Origin: Methylovulum sp.
Lineage (GTDB): Bacteria; Pseudomonadota; Gammaproteobacteria; Methylococcales; Methylomonadaceae
Direction of reading: 5' to 3'
NCBI GenBank assembly: GCA_030653435.1
Contig: JAURZI010000135.1
Location: 89,518 to 153,517, forward strand
Length of the DNA stretch: 64,000 nucleotides
Under the pieces are notes generated by a model. That model saw only the letters and a program-made list of their open reading frames with translations. It was not told the origin of the DNA and did not search any database. Both the position numbers and the translations under genes were made by a program. Below, piece after piece: positions 44,392 to 52,139 of the stretch (its first letter is position 1; every line of letters starts with the position of its first letter).

Positions 44392-45099
44392 TTAGCCGTC
44401 ATGGCTGAACCTGACCCGTTCTTCGGCCGATTTCCCTAACACCTTGGCAAACCACGGCGGCGGGGCGTCAAATACTTTTTGGAATTCAGTCAATTGTTCA
44501 AGCGCTTCGATGACATCGGGCACCTTGATGGGGTAAATGTCGTTGCGTATCACTTTAGCCGCAGCAGGACCGCCTATAGACTGCACGAACATGACATGGC
44601 AGTCCTTAATCAGATTGGCACGGAACAGATTTTTGTCGTCGGCGCTATCGGCTTCAATCGTGGAGCGTATGTCGACCAGCCGGTAATCGTTACGGGATAA
44701 TTGATAGACCAGGAAACGGATACAGGAGCCGAAATGGCCGTTAACCAACGCGCCGCTGTTCGAGCCTATGGCTATCCTGATCGATTCGGGCAGATCGCCT
44801 TCTTTATACGGCTGAATTTCCGGGAGGTCCTCATCTTCGGCTTCATCGCCCCATAAATACCGGACCGCCAGTTTGATGTTGGCCAGACCTATACCGATGT
44901 CTTCGCCATCTTCCTCACCATCAAGGCTGCCTATGCCGGTTTTAAGGTTGGTGACCGTGATGGATTTTAATTTTTCATCATCCAGTGGCGAACCGACGCG
45001 CTCATGCAATATGCCCAGCAATTGAGGCACATCTATGCCGGGCAACACGCGTGATGCCAGGGCGATACGCAAAGCCAGTTCACGAGCTAAAATTTCCAT
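44392..45099 (-). CDS. NafY/NifX-like FeMo-cofactor-binding protein
   Basis: Protein of 235 aa. The C-terminal domain (about 105-225) has the dinitrogenase iron-molybdenum cofactor biosynthesis fold shared by NifX, NifY, NafY and the end of NifB: IRIAIGSNSGALVNGHFGSCIRFLVYQLS and CHVMFVQSIGGPAAAKVIRNDIYPIKV. The N-terminal helical domain (LARELALRIALASRVLPGIDV) may be the apo-dinitrogenase contact region seen in NafY. Last gene of the sigma54-controlled rhodanese-ankyrin operon. Probably a chaperone or cofactor carrier for MoFe protein. Confidence 0.82.
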   Translation of the reverse strand: MEILARELALRIALASRVLPGIDVPQLLGILHERVGSPLDDEKLKSITVTNLKTGIGSLDGEEDGEDIGIGLANIKLAVRYLWGDEAEDEDLPEIQPYKEGDLPESIRIAIGSNSGALVNGHFGSCIRFLVYQLSRNDYRLVDIRSTIEADSADDKNLFRANLIKDCHVMFVQSIGGPAAAKVIRNDIYPIKVPDVIEALEQLTEFQKVFDAPPPWFAKVLGKSAEERVRFSHDG

Positions 45100-45109
45100 A
45101 ATAATGTCC

Positions 45110-45532
45110 TCAGGATTTTGGTTTTAATAAATTAAGTATGGTTCTAGTGGACGCCAGATCCAATGCGGTGAAATCGTCGTGGGTTTTGATGCGGGTATCA
45201 GCGCCTGCGTCCAGCAGTTGCCTGACGGCTTGCTCCCTACCGCTAGAGGCGGCGAATATCAGCGCACTAGCACCGGCGGCGGGGTTCTGGTAATTAAGGT
45301 CAATGCCGGCTTTAATCAGCGCGGCTATGCACTCGCTGTTTTCACTGTAGCAGGCCGCCCACAAAGCGTTATTACCATAGTGGTCAAGCGCGGCAAGGTC
45401 CGCTTCGTGGGCCAGCAGGTATGTGACCACGTCGTGGCGACCCTGTTGGCTGGCCAGGATAAGCGCTTGAGGGTCAAGCGGATCGTTGATATCAGCATGC
45501 TGCTGTAGCCAAGCGGCTATGTCAGCAGCCAT
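45110..45532 (-). CDS. Ankyrin repeat protein of the nif region
   Basis: Protein of 140 aa with at least three ankyrin repeats (DPQALILASQQGRHDVVTYLL, YGNNALWAACYSENSECIAALI, GASALIFAASSGREQAVRQLL). ATG 45532, with AGGA 8 bases upstream, is preferred over the longer start at 45568, which overlaps the rhodanese more. Sits between the rhodanese and NafY-like genes, 10 bp from the latter. Small ankyrin proteins recur in methanotroph nif clusters; presumed protein-protein adaptor. Confidence 0.83.
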   Translation of the reverse strand: MAADIAAWLQQHADINDPLDPQALILASQQGRHDVVTYLLAHEADLAALDHYGNNALWAACYSENSECIAALIKAGIDLNYQNPAAGASALIFAASSGREQAVRQLLDAGADTRIKTHDDFTALDLASTRTILNLLKPKS

Positions 45533-45842
45533 GGCCGCCATCCTGGCAATAGGCTTTCCAGCCGGCATAACCGCCTTCCAGGCTGTAAACGTCCTGGAAA
45601 CCGAAGTCAGTAAAAAATTGCGCCAGATGCTCGCTGGCGTGCCCGTAATAGCAATAAATCAGCAGGCTACGTTGTTTGTCGCCGCGCTTGACCAAGGATG
45701 CTTTTAAGTCTTCGTGGACATGCAGCGCATCTTGCAGATGGCCTGCTTTGTAGTCTTTCATATCGCGACAATCCAGGATCATCGGGTTCGAGGATTGGAT
45801 GAGTTGTGCGGAATCGGCAACAGGGAGTGTTTTATATTTCAT
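45522..45842 (-). CDS. Rhodanese-like sulfurtransferase domain protein
   Basis: Single rhodanese domain of 106 aa. DCRDMKDYKAGHLQDALHVHED is the N-terminal signature, and the active-site loop is IYCYYGHAS near residue 62 with Cys and a GlpE-length loop. DVYSLEGGYAGWKAY closes the fold. In Azotobacter a rhodanese (RhdN) is linked to nif genes. Possibly mobilises sulfur for nitrogenase clusters. First gene after a sigma54-type promoter at 45997-46011. Confidence 0.85.
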   Translation of the reverse strand: MKYKTLPVADSAQLIQSSNPMILDCRDMKDYKAGHLQDALHVHEDLKASLVKRGDKQRSLLIYCYYGHASEHLAQFFTDFGFQDVYSLEGGYAGWKAYCQDGGHGC

Positions 45843-45996
45843 CGTGCTGTTAATGACGCGTGGCCGTCATTCCTCTATGGAGTGGACAGAATGTAATAAA
45901 GCTGACAATAACCTGGGCTTTGTCGCGGCAAATTGCCGCTATGCGTTATTTAGTGCAGCTATTTCATAAGCTTAAGTTAGCTATAAGCTTAGGTAA

Positions 45997-46011
45997 GCAA
46001 ATCTTTTGCCA
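45997..46011 (-). promoter_or_regulatory. Sigma54-type promoter for the rhodanese operon
   Basis: On the minus strand TGGCAAAAGATTTGC carries the -24 GG and -12 GC elements of the TGGCAC-N5-TTGC consensus at the right spacing. It lies about 155 bp before the rhodanese start. No TGT-N10-ACA site is visible just upstream. Confidence 0.65.
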
Positions 46012-46078
46012 TGAAGGGATATTTGGGGCAATCGGCTTTATGCGGGACAACAATACGCAGGTAACCTGATTTTTGGGT

Positions 46079-46112
46079 AAAAAAAAGCGTCCTATCCGAG
46101 AAAATAGGACGC
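46079..46112 (-). terminator. Strong intrinsic terminator
   Basis: On the minus strand GCGTCCTAT (46112-46104) pairs perfectly with ATAGGACGC (46095-46087) over an 8-base loop and is followed by eight T. It ends the transcript of the two unknown genes at 46344-47366. Confidence 0.85.
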
Positions 46113-46343
46113 CAAGATGGCACCAAACACAGGAGAGTAAAACAACAATGATTACTTAGGTATTAGCATTAATAATGCCAAAAAATTAATAACATAATAA
46201 TCAATTAGTTGAAGATGATATGTGATTTGTTAAAGTAACTGTTGACGCTATTTTGCACCATGAGCAACAGATTTTGTTGTTTTGATGCACTGATATCGTG
46301 CTGCCAGGATTGCGCGTCAGCCTATACTTTGCCAAGGTTGCGC

Positions 46344-46913
46344 TTAAATGGCGCCTACTGCGGCTTCTTTAACTACGGTGATTGTGTTGCTTTCCGCCTC
46401 GGCATAAGACACGACAGGCGTTTTCGGGTTATAGGTTTTCGCGGCAGCGTAGGCGATAGCCACCTTGTCTTCGGCGGTCTGGTTTTTCAGCTCATATTTT
46501 TCAATATAAAGTTCTTCCAGCAATACATTCCAGACCAGGCCTTCCTTGAAAGGCAGCAATTTATACATGACGCCATCCAATTCAACCTGCATGCCCTTGC
46601 CGATATTTTCCACATAAATCAAGGTTGCACAGTCCGGAGCGATGTCATGCTTATATTTTTCGACGAAAACAGGCAACAAATCGAGCGTGGGCAGCAAACC
46701 GTTGATAAATTTTATCTGGTCGTTTTCAATAATCAGCGCGGCGTGTATGAATAGCGCTTCAGGCGGTTTACGGTCTGTTGTCGAACCTTCGCGCAAAGCG
46801 CCTTCTTTCAGTACCAGATCGCCCCGGTAAGCATAAACGCCGGCAGTGCTGGTTTGCCCGTTGACCAGCGTCACGGTCAGTAAGCCTTTAGCTTGGTAGG
46901 TTTCAAGTAGCAT
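46344..46913 (-). CDS. Conserved-looking protein of unknown function in nif cluster
   Basis: Protein of 189 aa, not recognised. A good AAGGAG site precedes the ATG. It appears soluble and mixed alpha/beta: MLLETYQAKGLLTVTLVNGQ, DLLPVFVEKYKHDIAPDCATLIYVENIGKGMQVELDG, NVLLEELYIEKYELKNQTAEDK. No signal peptide, cysteine cluster or obvious nucleotide-binding motif. It follows the 140-aa gene by 30 bp and ends before the terminator, so the two form a small NifA/sigma54-type operon. Confidence 0.8.
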   Translation of the reverse strand: MLLETYQAKGLLTVTLVNGQTSTAGVYAYRGDLVLKEGALREGSTTDRKPPEALFIHAALIIENDQIKFINGLLPTLDLLPVFVEKYKHDIAPDCATLIYVENIGKGMQVELDGVMYKLLPFKEGLVWNVLLEELYIEKYELKNQTAEDKVAIAYAAAKTYNPKTPVVSYAEAESNTITVVKEAAVGAI

Positions 46914-46943
46914 TATGTGTTCTCCTTAAGGGATAAAATAAAA

Positions 46944-47366
46944 TCATGATCGTGTACTTGCGAGTTGCCCAAGATCCATCAATCTGTTGGTCAAGGCGAT
47001 GTGTTCAACGGCGTTGAATAACAGCTGCTGCTCGCAAAAGTATTCGTGGGCGGCATCAGTGGCATCCTGCATGATGGCGATGATGAAGCGCTCAGCGTGT
47101 ATGGAGTCCAGCATTTTTTCCGGTACGGCACATTCAATGCGTAATGTCTGGCTGTCGCGGCTGAATGAACGTAAGCGCAAACCTTCAAAGCCGACTTGTT
47201 CTTGTCGGCTGGGTAAGAGGAAGACAAGATCCAGATGAGGCGTCGTGTTTTGTACCGGAAGCAGACGGAACTCCGCCAGCTGTATCGCTATTTTAGTCAC
47301 CGCCAGCATGAAAGCGCTCTCATCTAGCGAGCGGTCCGGCATCATCGTACTGATATGTATAGTCAT
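46944..47366 (-). CDS. Protein of unknown function under sigma54-type control
   Basis: Protein of 140 aa, not recognised. Starts at ATG 47366 with AAGGA just upstream and lies about 15 bp downstream of the expected start site of the sigma54-type promoter at 47393-47407. It contains LDESAFMLAVTKIAIQLAEF, HLDLVFLLPSRQEQVGF and FIIAIMQDATDAAHEYFCEQQL. No cluster-binding pattern. Its promoter with an activator site suggests a role tied to nitrogen fixation. Confidence 0.8.
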   Translation of the reverse strand: MTIHISTMMPDRSLDESAFMLAVTKIAIQLAEFRLLPVQNTTPHLDLVFLLPSRQEQVGFEGLRLRSFSRDSQTLRIECAVPEKMLDSIHAERFIIAIMQDATDAAHEYFCEQQLLFNAVEHIALTNRLMDLGQLASTRS

Positions 47367-47392
47367 GGCTCATCCTTTTTTATCAGAGATAT

Positions 47393-47407
47393 GCAGAATG
47401 CTTGCCA
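47393..47407 (-). promoter_or_regulatory. Sigma54-type promoter
   Basis: Minus-strand TGGCAAGCATTCTGC keeps the invariant -24 GG and -12 GC of TGGCAC-N5-TTGC, with two changes elsewhere. Located 27 bp before ATG 47366. A TGT-N10-ACA site lies about 140 bp upstream at 47546-47561. Confidence 0.7.
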
Positions 47408-47545
47408 AATTCTATGGTTGTGGGATAAAAACTATTTTTATATTTTATTTATTGATTTATAACATATTATTTATGTTTCATGAGCCGCGTCAGGTTATTG
47501 TTAACGGTCTAAACGGGCGCTTCAGTGAGATATTATTAACAACAA

Positions 47546-47561
47546 TGTCGCAAAGCCGACA
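47546..47561. promoter_or_regulatory. NifA-type upstream activator site
   Basis: TGTCGCAAAGCCGACA is a perfect TGT-N10-ACA palindrome, the binding pattern of NifA. It is about 140 bp upstream of the sigma54-type promoter at 47393-47407, a normal distance. The same 16 bases recur at 54736-54751 upstream of nifN. Confidence 0.75.
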
Positions 47562-47589
47562 ATTTTCCGGGATGACTGGTTAAAGCTCC

Positions 47590-48813
47590 TTAGGGTAACT
47601 GCCCAGCCAATAACTCGATAGGATGGATGACTTTATCCTGACTTAAGCCTACTTTTAAATGCAGGCTGCAACCTATATTCGAGGTCACCAATAATTCCGC
47701 TTGGGAATGCCCAAAATGGCTGATTTTCGCATCCCGAAGCGGCCCCGCTATCTCCGGCTGGGATAAGGCATGGATGCCGCCCCCTGCTCCGCAGCAGATT
47801 GAGTTTTCCGCCAGCGGGATGGCCGACAGCCCTGGGATCCTGGCCAATAAATCATAGACATGCTGCTGGTTTTTCAGGCTATTGCGCTGGCTACAGGGTT
47901 CATGTACGGCGACTACGCCGGTACGGGGTTTTAGCTGAAGCTTATCAGGCCAATGTCGATCCAGAAACTCGCTAATATCATAGGGTCTATGGGCTAAGGG
48001 CTGTGCGTATTCCTGCAGCATCAGGCCGCAGGCACTGGCGGTGTAGATGACCGCATCAACGGACAATGCGCCGAAAATGCGGTGATTGTCGCGGGCCAGT
48101 TGTCCTGCAATTTCCGGCTGGCCCTGATGTTGGTGGATAGCGCCGCAACAGCGTTGGTCTTTAGGGACCAGCACATCATAACCGATGCGGTTGAGCAACG
48201 TGACGGCGGCAAGCTGGGTTTTGCGGTCGCCGATACAGCCGGTAAACAGCGCGACGCAACCACGATGCGAGTGGCTTGACGGGTAAATCTGGGCTAAGGG
48301 ACTGCCAGCCATGTCAGGCAATAAGGCTTCGGCTTTGTCGAGCTTTAAGCGCCTTAGCAGGCCGGATGTCCGGCATAACTGCTGAAAACCGGATTTTTGG
48401 TACAGCGCGATGATCCATGTTGCCGCAGATAACAAAGCCTTGTGCTCAATGGTTTTAAGCCCTAGCGTTGCCGCTAGCGTGTGCTTATGGGATATAAGCC
48501 GCTCCCTTGCGGCATCAAACAACTGTCCGTAGGCCATGCGGCTGGGGCATATCGCTTCGCAGGCCCGGCATTGCGTGCAATGGTTCAGATGTTCCAGCTC
48601 TTGGCCGGTAACGGCGACGTTCTGGTTGATGAGCTTGTCAATGGTGCGGATGCGGCTGCGCGGCGTTTCTGCGGCAATCGGGTTAATCTTGTAGGTTGGG
48701 CAGGTGTTGACGCATAAGCCGCAACGCATGCAGTCGGCAGCATCGGGTATGTAAAACGCCGTTTGCACGGCATCGCCGCTCGCGGCATCATCTATAAACT
48801 CAAAGGCCATCAT
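47590..48813 (-). CDS. GlcF-like iron-sulfur oxidoreductase subunit
   Basis: Protein of 407 aa. The N-terminal third holds two 4Fe-4S sites, CMRCGLCVNTCPTYK and CTQCRACEAICPS. The rest contains two CCG domains (CIGDRK...QRCCGAIHQHQGQ; VHEPCSQRN...NSICCGAGGG) as in GlcF, the Fe-S subunit of glycolate oxidase, and in heterodisulfide-reductase-type proteins. The flavin subunits GlcD and GlcE are not nearby. It overlaps the 145-aa gene by 4 bases, so it belongs to the nif-region operon. It may feed electrons to the ferredoxins, or may be a stray glcF. Confidence 0.82.
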   Translation of the reverse strand: MMAFEFIDDAASGDAVQTAFYIPDAADCMRCGLCVNTCPTYKINPIAAETPRSRIRTIDKLINQNVAVTGQELEHLNHCTQCRACEAICPSRMAYGQLFDAARERLISHKHTLAATLGLKTIEHKALLSAATWIIALYQKSGFQQLCRTSGLLRRLKLDKAEALLPDMAGSPLAQIYPSSHSHRGCVALFTGCIGDRKTQLAAVTLLNRIGYDVLVPKDQRCCGAIHQHQGQPEIAGQLARDNHRIFGALSVDAVIYTASACGLMLQEYAQPLAHRPYDISEFLDRHWPDKLQLKPRTGVVAVHEPCSQRNSLKNQQHVYDLLARIPGLSAIPLAENSICCGAGGGIHALSQPEIAGPLRDAKISHFGHSQAELLVTSNIGCSLHLKVGLSQDKVIHPIELLAGQLP

Positions 48814-49247
48814 GATTCCATGACCAGCGCGTAGGCGCGGCGCAGCAGTTCCATTTCTGCAGGTGGTTGTCCCCTTAATTGGGTCAGGGTTTTCAATTGG
48901 CAGCCTTTGTCGGCCAGCAATTGATGCGGCGGGTCCAGCAGGTCGAAACGGGCCAGATAGACGGTAATCAAGCCGTGGGGCACATCAACCTGTTCGTGGT
49001 AACCGGCAGTGGCTTTCAACAGATGGGCGGGCAAAGCCATTAACTTGGCGATGGCGCTGACGATACCGGCAGGGTGGGTGCTGACGGTGTTCCTTATTTC
49101 TTCATTCGCTTCCAGCACCGAGGCTAAGGCCGGTAACGGGCAGGGCGCGCAGATACTGCCGCCGGGGTGTTGCGCGAACAAGGTCAACGCGCTGATGGCG
49201 CCATTGTAATAAAGGATAACGCGGCTACTGGCGAGATTGTCGGTCAT
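48810..49247 (-). CDS. Protein of unknown function in nif operon
   Basis: Protein of 145 aa, not recognised. It starts at ATG 49247, 8 bp after the DUF364 gene, and its stop overlaps the GlcF-like start. Features: VILYYNGAISALTLFAQHPGGSICAPCPLPALASVLEANEE with two cysteines in CAPC, and a helical C terminus. No transmembrane helix or signal. Operon position suggests a helper of nitrogenase metallocluster or redox metabolism. Confidence 0.78.
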   Translation of the reverse strand: MTDNLASSRVILYYNGAISALTLFAQHPGGSICAPCPLPALASVLEANEEIRNTVSTHPAGIVSAIAKLMALPAHLLKATAGYHEQVDVPHGLITVYLARFDLLDPPHQLLADKGCQLKTLTQLRGQPPAEMELLRRAYALVMES

Positions 49248-49255
49248 GGTGCGCC

Positions 49256-50212
49256 TCAGTGGTGGCTATCCCACAAGTGTTTGTAACTTAGGTCCATGCG
49301 GGATAACCGCGTGGTGATCTGGGTGAGCCGGTTAAACTCAGGGAAACGCGTGTTATGGCCTGCGCCGTACCATTGTTCCATCGCCGCGTTCAGGCTCTGT
49401 TTGTCTGCGTAGTCGTCGGCGATGCGTCTTTTTAACCAGTCCATGCTGGTGTCCGGCGTTAGCTCGACGATGCGGTAACGCACGCTGTCGGCAAAAATTC
49501 GCACTCCCCCGCCTTCTGCAAGCGTTTGCCAAAGCAGTTCGGCATTGATGATTTCCACGCCGGCCAGATAATCAATGCCGAAGCTGTGCAGTTCCGGCAG
49601 CCAGGGTACGGTGGGGCCCATTAATACGGTTTTTGCGTGTTGGGCCAATGCGGCAAGGCGTGGGAAGGTTTTGTTGGTGATCGAACTGGCGGTTAAAAAC
49701 ACCCAGTCGGCATCGGGCAACAGGAATTCACAGGCAGGGTCGGGGTAATCCGCAGCTTGCGGCTGGCGTTCGATAATACTGAGTTTTAGCTGTTCGGCAT
49801 AACGCTCAATACCTGGATAACGTCCGACTACGACGACTTTTTTACCCTGTAATAGCGGCAAAAAGTGCTCAAAGACCGCGAGGTTACCGAGTTCTGGCGT
49901 TGGCAACAGCGTGATTCCGGCGGGTAATTCAGCATGGTTGAGGCTGCAATTGATGGCCGCCATGCCGACGCTTGCCTGATACGGTTCCCAAGCGTTAATC
50001 CAGCCTGCCAGTTCACCCAAGGTTTTGCCGACTAACGTGCCGGGCCATGATAAGGTCCGGCTTGGCTGCTGGGGGCTCATCGCCAGACCGGTGTGTTGCT
50101 CCCCGGTCTTACAGGCCGTCCACACCAGGCCTATGTGGACTGCGGCGACTTGCCTATCGCTGGCGGCGTAATCCAGTAACAGCTCATATATACGGTGGGT
50201 CTGGTTGCTCAT
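49256..50212 (-). CDS. DUF364 family protein (putative heavy-metal chelation)
   Basis: Protein of 318 aa. The C-terminal Rossmann-like DUF364 domain is recognised by VVVVGRYPGIERYAEQLKLSIIERQP, LPDADWVFLTASSITNKTFPRL and VLMGPTVPWLPELHSFGIDYLAG. DUF364 relatives are thought to chelate metals or a metal cofactor and are found near molybdenum or nitrogenase genes. The N-terminal part (DRQVAAVHIGLVWTACKTG) belongs to the same family. It is in one run with the unknown and GlcF-like genes. Role in Mo or Fe-Mo handling is inferred. Confidence 0.82.
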   Translation of the reverse strand: MSNQTHRIYELLLDYAASDRQVAAVHIGLVWTACKTGEQHTGLAMSPQQPSRTLSWPGTLVGKTLGELAGWINAWEPYQASVGMAAINCSLNHAELPAGITLLPTPELGNLAVFEHFLPLLQGKKVVVVGRYPGIERYAEQLKLSIIERQPQAADYPDPACEFLLPDADWVFLTASSITNKTFPRLAALAQHAKTVLMGPTVPWLPELHSFGIDYLAGVEIINAELLWQTLAEGGGVRIFADSVRYRIVELTPDTSMDWLKRRIADDYADKQSLNAAMEQWYGAGHNTRFPEFNRLTQITTRLSRMDLSYKHLWDSHH

Positions 50213-50234
50213 AGTGGCTGCTTGATGTAGGGCA

Positions 50235-50255
50235 CGCCGCGCGCGCCTGAGCTAT
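50235..50255. repeat. Dispersed GTAGGGC-type repeat copy
   Basis: GTAGGGCACGCCGCGCGCGCC between the DUF364 and 123-aa genes is another unit of the short repeat seen at 29263, 40806 and 44180-44243. Confidence 0.5.
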
Positions 50256-50285
50256 CTTGATTACGGTTGCTTGCAAGCGTAGCGG

Positions 50286-50657
50286 CTATTCCGGCATCGG
50301 CAATAATTTGGCTTCCGCCTTGATATTATCCGCTTTGCCCCAGGCGGTTATCGCCTCGACAAACCATTTGGGTTTGGCCGGATGTTTTTTGACGACATCG
50401 TATTCCGCGTAAAACGTTCCGTCGCTATTGAATTGCAGGCTGCCTATGCGCTGTTGGCGTTGGTCGTACCAGTGTCCGGCCAAATTATCGTCGCCGGTGT
50501 AAGGATCTTTGACCAGCCTGAACGTGGCATCGTCGTATAACGGATAATCCTGGATTTCGCCATCGCCAAACCCCAGCTTATCAATTCCTTCACGTAGCCT
50601 CAGGCAAATGCTGACGCCGAACTGGCGATAGTTTTCGATCTGTTCCGATAAGCTCAT
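50286..50657 (-). CDS. Protein of unknown function in nif operon
   Basis: Protein of 123 aa, not recognised. Blocks: QIENYRQFGVSICLRLREGI, LVKDPYTGDDNLAGHWYDQRQQRIGSLQFNSDGTFYAEYDVV and PKWFVEAITAWGKAD. Overlaps the upstream 169-aa gene by 4 bases (ATGA type). Small soluble protein with a beta-rich middle. It recurs in this kind of gene neighbourhood as far as I can recall, but I have no firm name. Confidence 0.8.
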   Translation of the reverse strand: MSLSEQIENYRQFGVSICLRLREGIDKLGFGDGEIQDYPLYDDATFRLVKDPYTGDDNLAGHWYDQRQQRIGSLQFNSDGTFYAEYDVVKKHPAKPKWFVEAITAWGKADNIKAEAKLLPMPE

Positions 50658-51154
50658 GATTCATCCATTCCTGCCGCCAAATCCATAATGACGGATGCGC
50701 CGGACAAATCCTTGGGGTCGAGTTGCTTGATATGCGCCAAAATGCTTTGGGCATCCAGCGGGCAAGCTTGGCGAAGCTTGATAAAGGCCAGGGCTTTCAA
50801 CGTGTACAAATAAAACAGCGTGATTTCGCTGGCGTACAAATCCCAGCGTGCCGGTTCCTGGACCAAGCGGCGGTAATCGCTAGGGAAACCGCCTTGTCGC
50901 GCGGCTTCTTCCAAGCCTGCCAGCACAAAACGTTCGGCATCGGCCAGACGTTTTTGGAAAAAATAGAATTTATACAATGCGAAATAACTTTGCAGGCACT
51001 GCTGATCCGAGGCTTGCGCCTGTAAAAACAGCGCTTCGGCTTGTTTAGGGTTGACCTGGGTCGCGGCAACCGCGAGTTGTAGCAAGCGGTTGGTTTCGGC
51101 CGGCATATCCGGGCTAAACGTGACCCGTTCCGCCAAAAATGGGACGGTGTTCAT
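50654..51154 (-). CDS. TPR-like helical protein in nif operon
   Basis: Protein of 166 aa from ATG 51154 (MNTVPFLAE); an in-frame TTG at 51163 is less likely. It contains tetratricopeptide-like helices (LLQLAVAATQVNPKQAEALFLQAQ, SYFALYKFYFFQKRLADAERFVLAGLEEAARQ, LYTLKALAFIKLRQACPLDAQSILAHI). The gene follows the 2Fe-2S ferredoxin by 2 bp and overlaps the 123-aa gene by 4 bases. Probable scaffold for a nitrogenase assembly or electron-transfer step; inferred from context. Confidence 0.8.
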   Translation of the reverse strand: MNTVPFLAERVTFSPDMPAETNRLLQLAVAATQVNPKQAEALFLQAQASDQQCLQSYFALYKFYFFQKRLADAERFVLAGLEEAARQGGFPSDYRRLVQEPARWDLYASEITLFYLYTLKALAFIKLRQACPLDAQSILAHIKQLDPKDLSGASVIMDLAAGMDES

Positions 51155-51156
51155 GC

Positions 51157-51480
51157 TCACCAAATCTCTGCAGGCATAATCAAGTCAGCAACCGGCTCGC
51201 CGCCGAGCAAATGCTGCTCGATAATGGTTTTGACATCGTCTTTGCTGACTTTGCCGTACATGATACCTTCCGGGTATACCAGTACGCTGGGTCCCATCAT
51301 GCACGGACCCATGCAGCCGGTGTTGGTTAACGCGATACGCTCAAACAGGTTGCGGGTTTGTATTTCATTCATGAACTCGTTCATGACATCGGCACAGCCG
51401 CTGCTGGCGCAGGAACCTCTGGGATGTCCGGCAGGACGGTTTTGGGTACAGACAAACACATGTTTTTCGGGTCTGGGCAT
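51157..51480 (-). CDS. Thioredoxin-fold (2Fe-2S) ferredoxin
   Basis: Protein of 107 aa of the Shethna type. Cluster-binding cysteines are in VFVCTQNRPAGHPRGSCASSGC and NTGCMGPCMMGP, the pattern of thioredoxin-like 2Fe-2S ferredoxins such as the Azotobacter nif-linked protein. It likely passes electrons to nitrogenase or assembly enzymes. A 101-bp gap containing a dyad separates it from fdxB. Confidence 0.9.
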   Translation of the reverse strand: MPRPEKHVFVCTQNRPAGHPRGSCASSGCADVMNEFMNEIQTRNLFERIALTNTGCMGPCMMGPSVLVYPEGIMYGKVSKDDVKTIIEQHLLGGEPVADLIMPAEIW

Positions 51481-51508
51481 GATGGATTCCTTGTTTGTTA
51501 TGTGTAGA

Positions 51509-51574
51509 TTGGGTCAGGCATAATCTCCAATCTAGGTGACCTCGATGGTTGGGTTGCGGCTATGCCTGCCCCAA
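51509..51574. repeat. Inverted repeat between fdxB and the 2Fe-2S ferredoxin gene
   Basis: TTGGGTCAGGCATA (51509-51522) pairs with TATGCCTGCCCCAA (51561-51574) with one mismatch over 14 bp. It sits in the gap between the two ferredoxin genes. It could be an mRNA processing or stabilising hairpin, or an attenuator; no T run follows. Confidence 0.55.
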
Positions 51575-51581
51575 CACATTA

Positions 51582-51899
51582 TCAAGCCGCTATTTTGTGC
51601 TGATGGCTAAAGCAATCTTTCGGACAGACTTTGGAACAGGCCTCGCAGCCTATGCAATCCAACGCATTTTTAATGCTCATGACCATGCTGTTATCGTCTT
51701 CGTCTTCAAAATCGCCATAGTCGTCGCCAAAGTCTTCCGCAGTCAACACCTCGGATTTTTCGACCAGATCGAACACATCGCGCGGACAGACTTTAAAGCA
51801 GCGTCCGCAGCCTATGCAGGTCGTCTGGTTAATATCGGTCACATAAGCAGGTGTCCATGCCGTGCCGCCAAAAGTTATACCCGTTACAAATTCAGACAT
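51582..51899 (-). CDS. fdxB: Ferredoxin III, nif-specific
   Basis: Protein of 105 aa with two 4Fe-4S motifs, CIGCGRCFKVCPRD and CIGCEACSKVCPKD, separated by an acidic stretch (DDYGDFEDEDDN), as in the nif-specific ferredoxin III family found next to nifX and DUF269. It probably donates electrons for FeMo-cofactor synthesis or nitrogenase reduction. Confidence 0.93.
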   Translation of the reverse strand: MSEFVTGITFGGTAWTPAYVTDINQTTCIGCGRCFKVCPRDVFDLVEKSEVLTAEDFGDDYGDFEDEDDNSMVMSIKNALDCIGCEACSKVCPKDCFSHQHKIAA

Positions 51900-51913
51900 G
51901 TTTGCGCTCCCGT

Positions 51914-52129
51914 TCAGGCTGTTGCGGCTTGTGCGGCATTCAGTTTTTGGTTGGCCTCATCCCAGGCTTTGCACGCATCATAAGTGGCTTGGGCGATGCC
52001 CATTAATTCCTGGTACGCATCGGGAAGCCGGTCTTCAATCAAATCATGCAGTTCCATCGCCTGTTCGCTAGCCAGACGCTTGGTTTTCTTGACTTCTTTT
52101 TCCAATAGTTTGATGTCTTCTGCGCTCAC
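51914..52129 (-). CDS. CCE_0567 family metalloprotein
   Basis: Protein of 71 aa of the small helical nif-linked family: VKKTKRLASEQAMELHDLIEDRLPDAYQELMGIAQATYDACKAWDEA. The CCE_0567 crystal structure in Cyanothece showed a four-helix metal-binding homotrimer. It lies in the canonical order nifX-DUF269-CCE_0567-fdxB. Function in nitrogenase maturation inferred from context. Confidence 0.9.
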   Translation of the reverse strand: MSAEDIKLLEKEVKKTKRLASEQAMELHDLIEDRLPDAYQELMGIAQATYDACKAWDEANQKLNAAQAATA

Positions 52130-52139
52130 GGCAAACCTC

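Larger units (their letters stand above)
45843..46343. other. Regulatory gap within the nif cluster
   Basis: 500 bp separating two leftward nif transcription units. It contains a strong intrinsic terminator for the upstream unit (46079-46112) and a sigma54-type promoter for the downstream one (45997-46011). The remainder is AT-rich and non-coding. Confidence 0.75.

Noticed and set aside
46012..46200. NifA-type site for the rhodanese operon
   Set aside because: No TGT-N10-ACA pattern is present upstream of the 45997-46011 promoter within about 190 bp.
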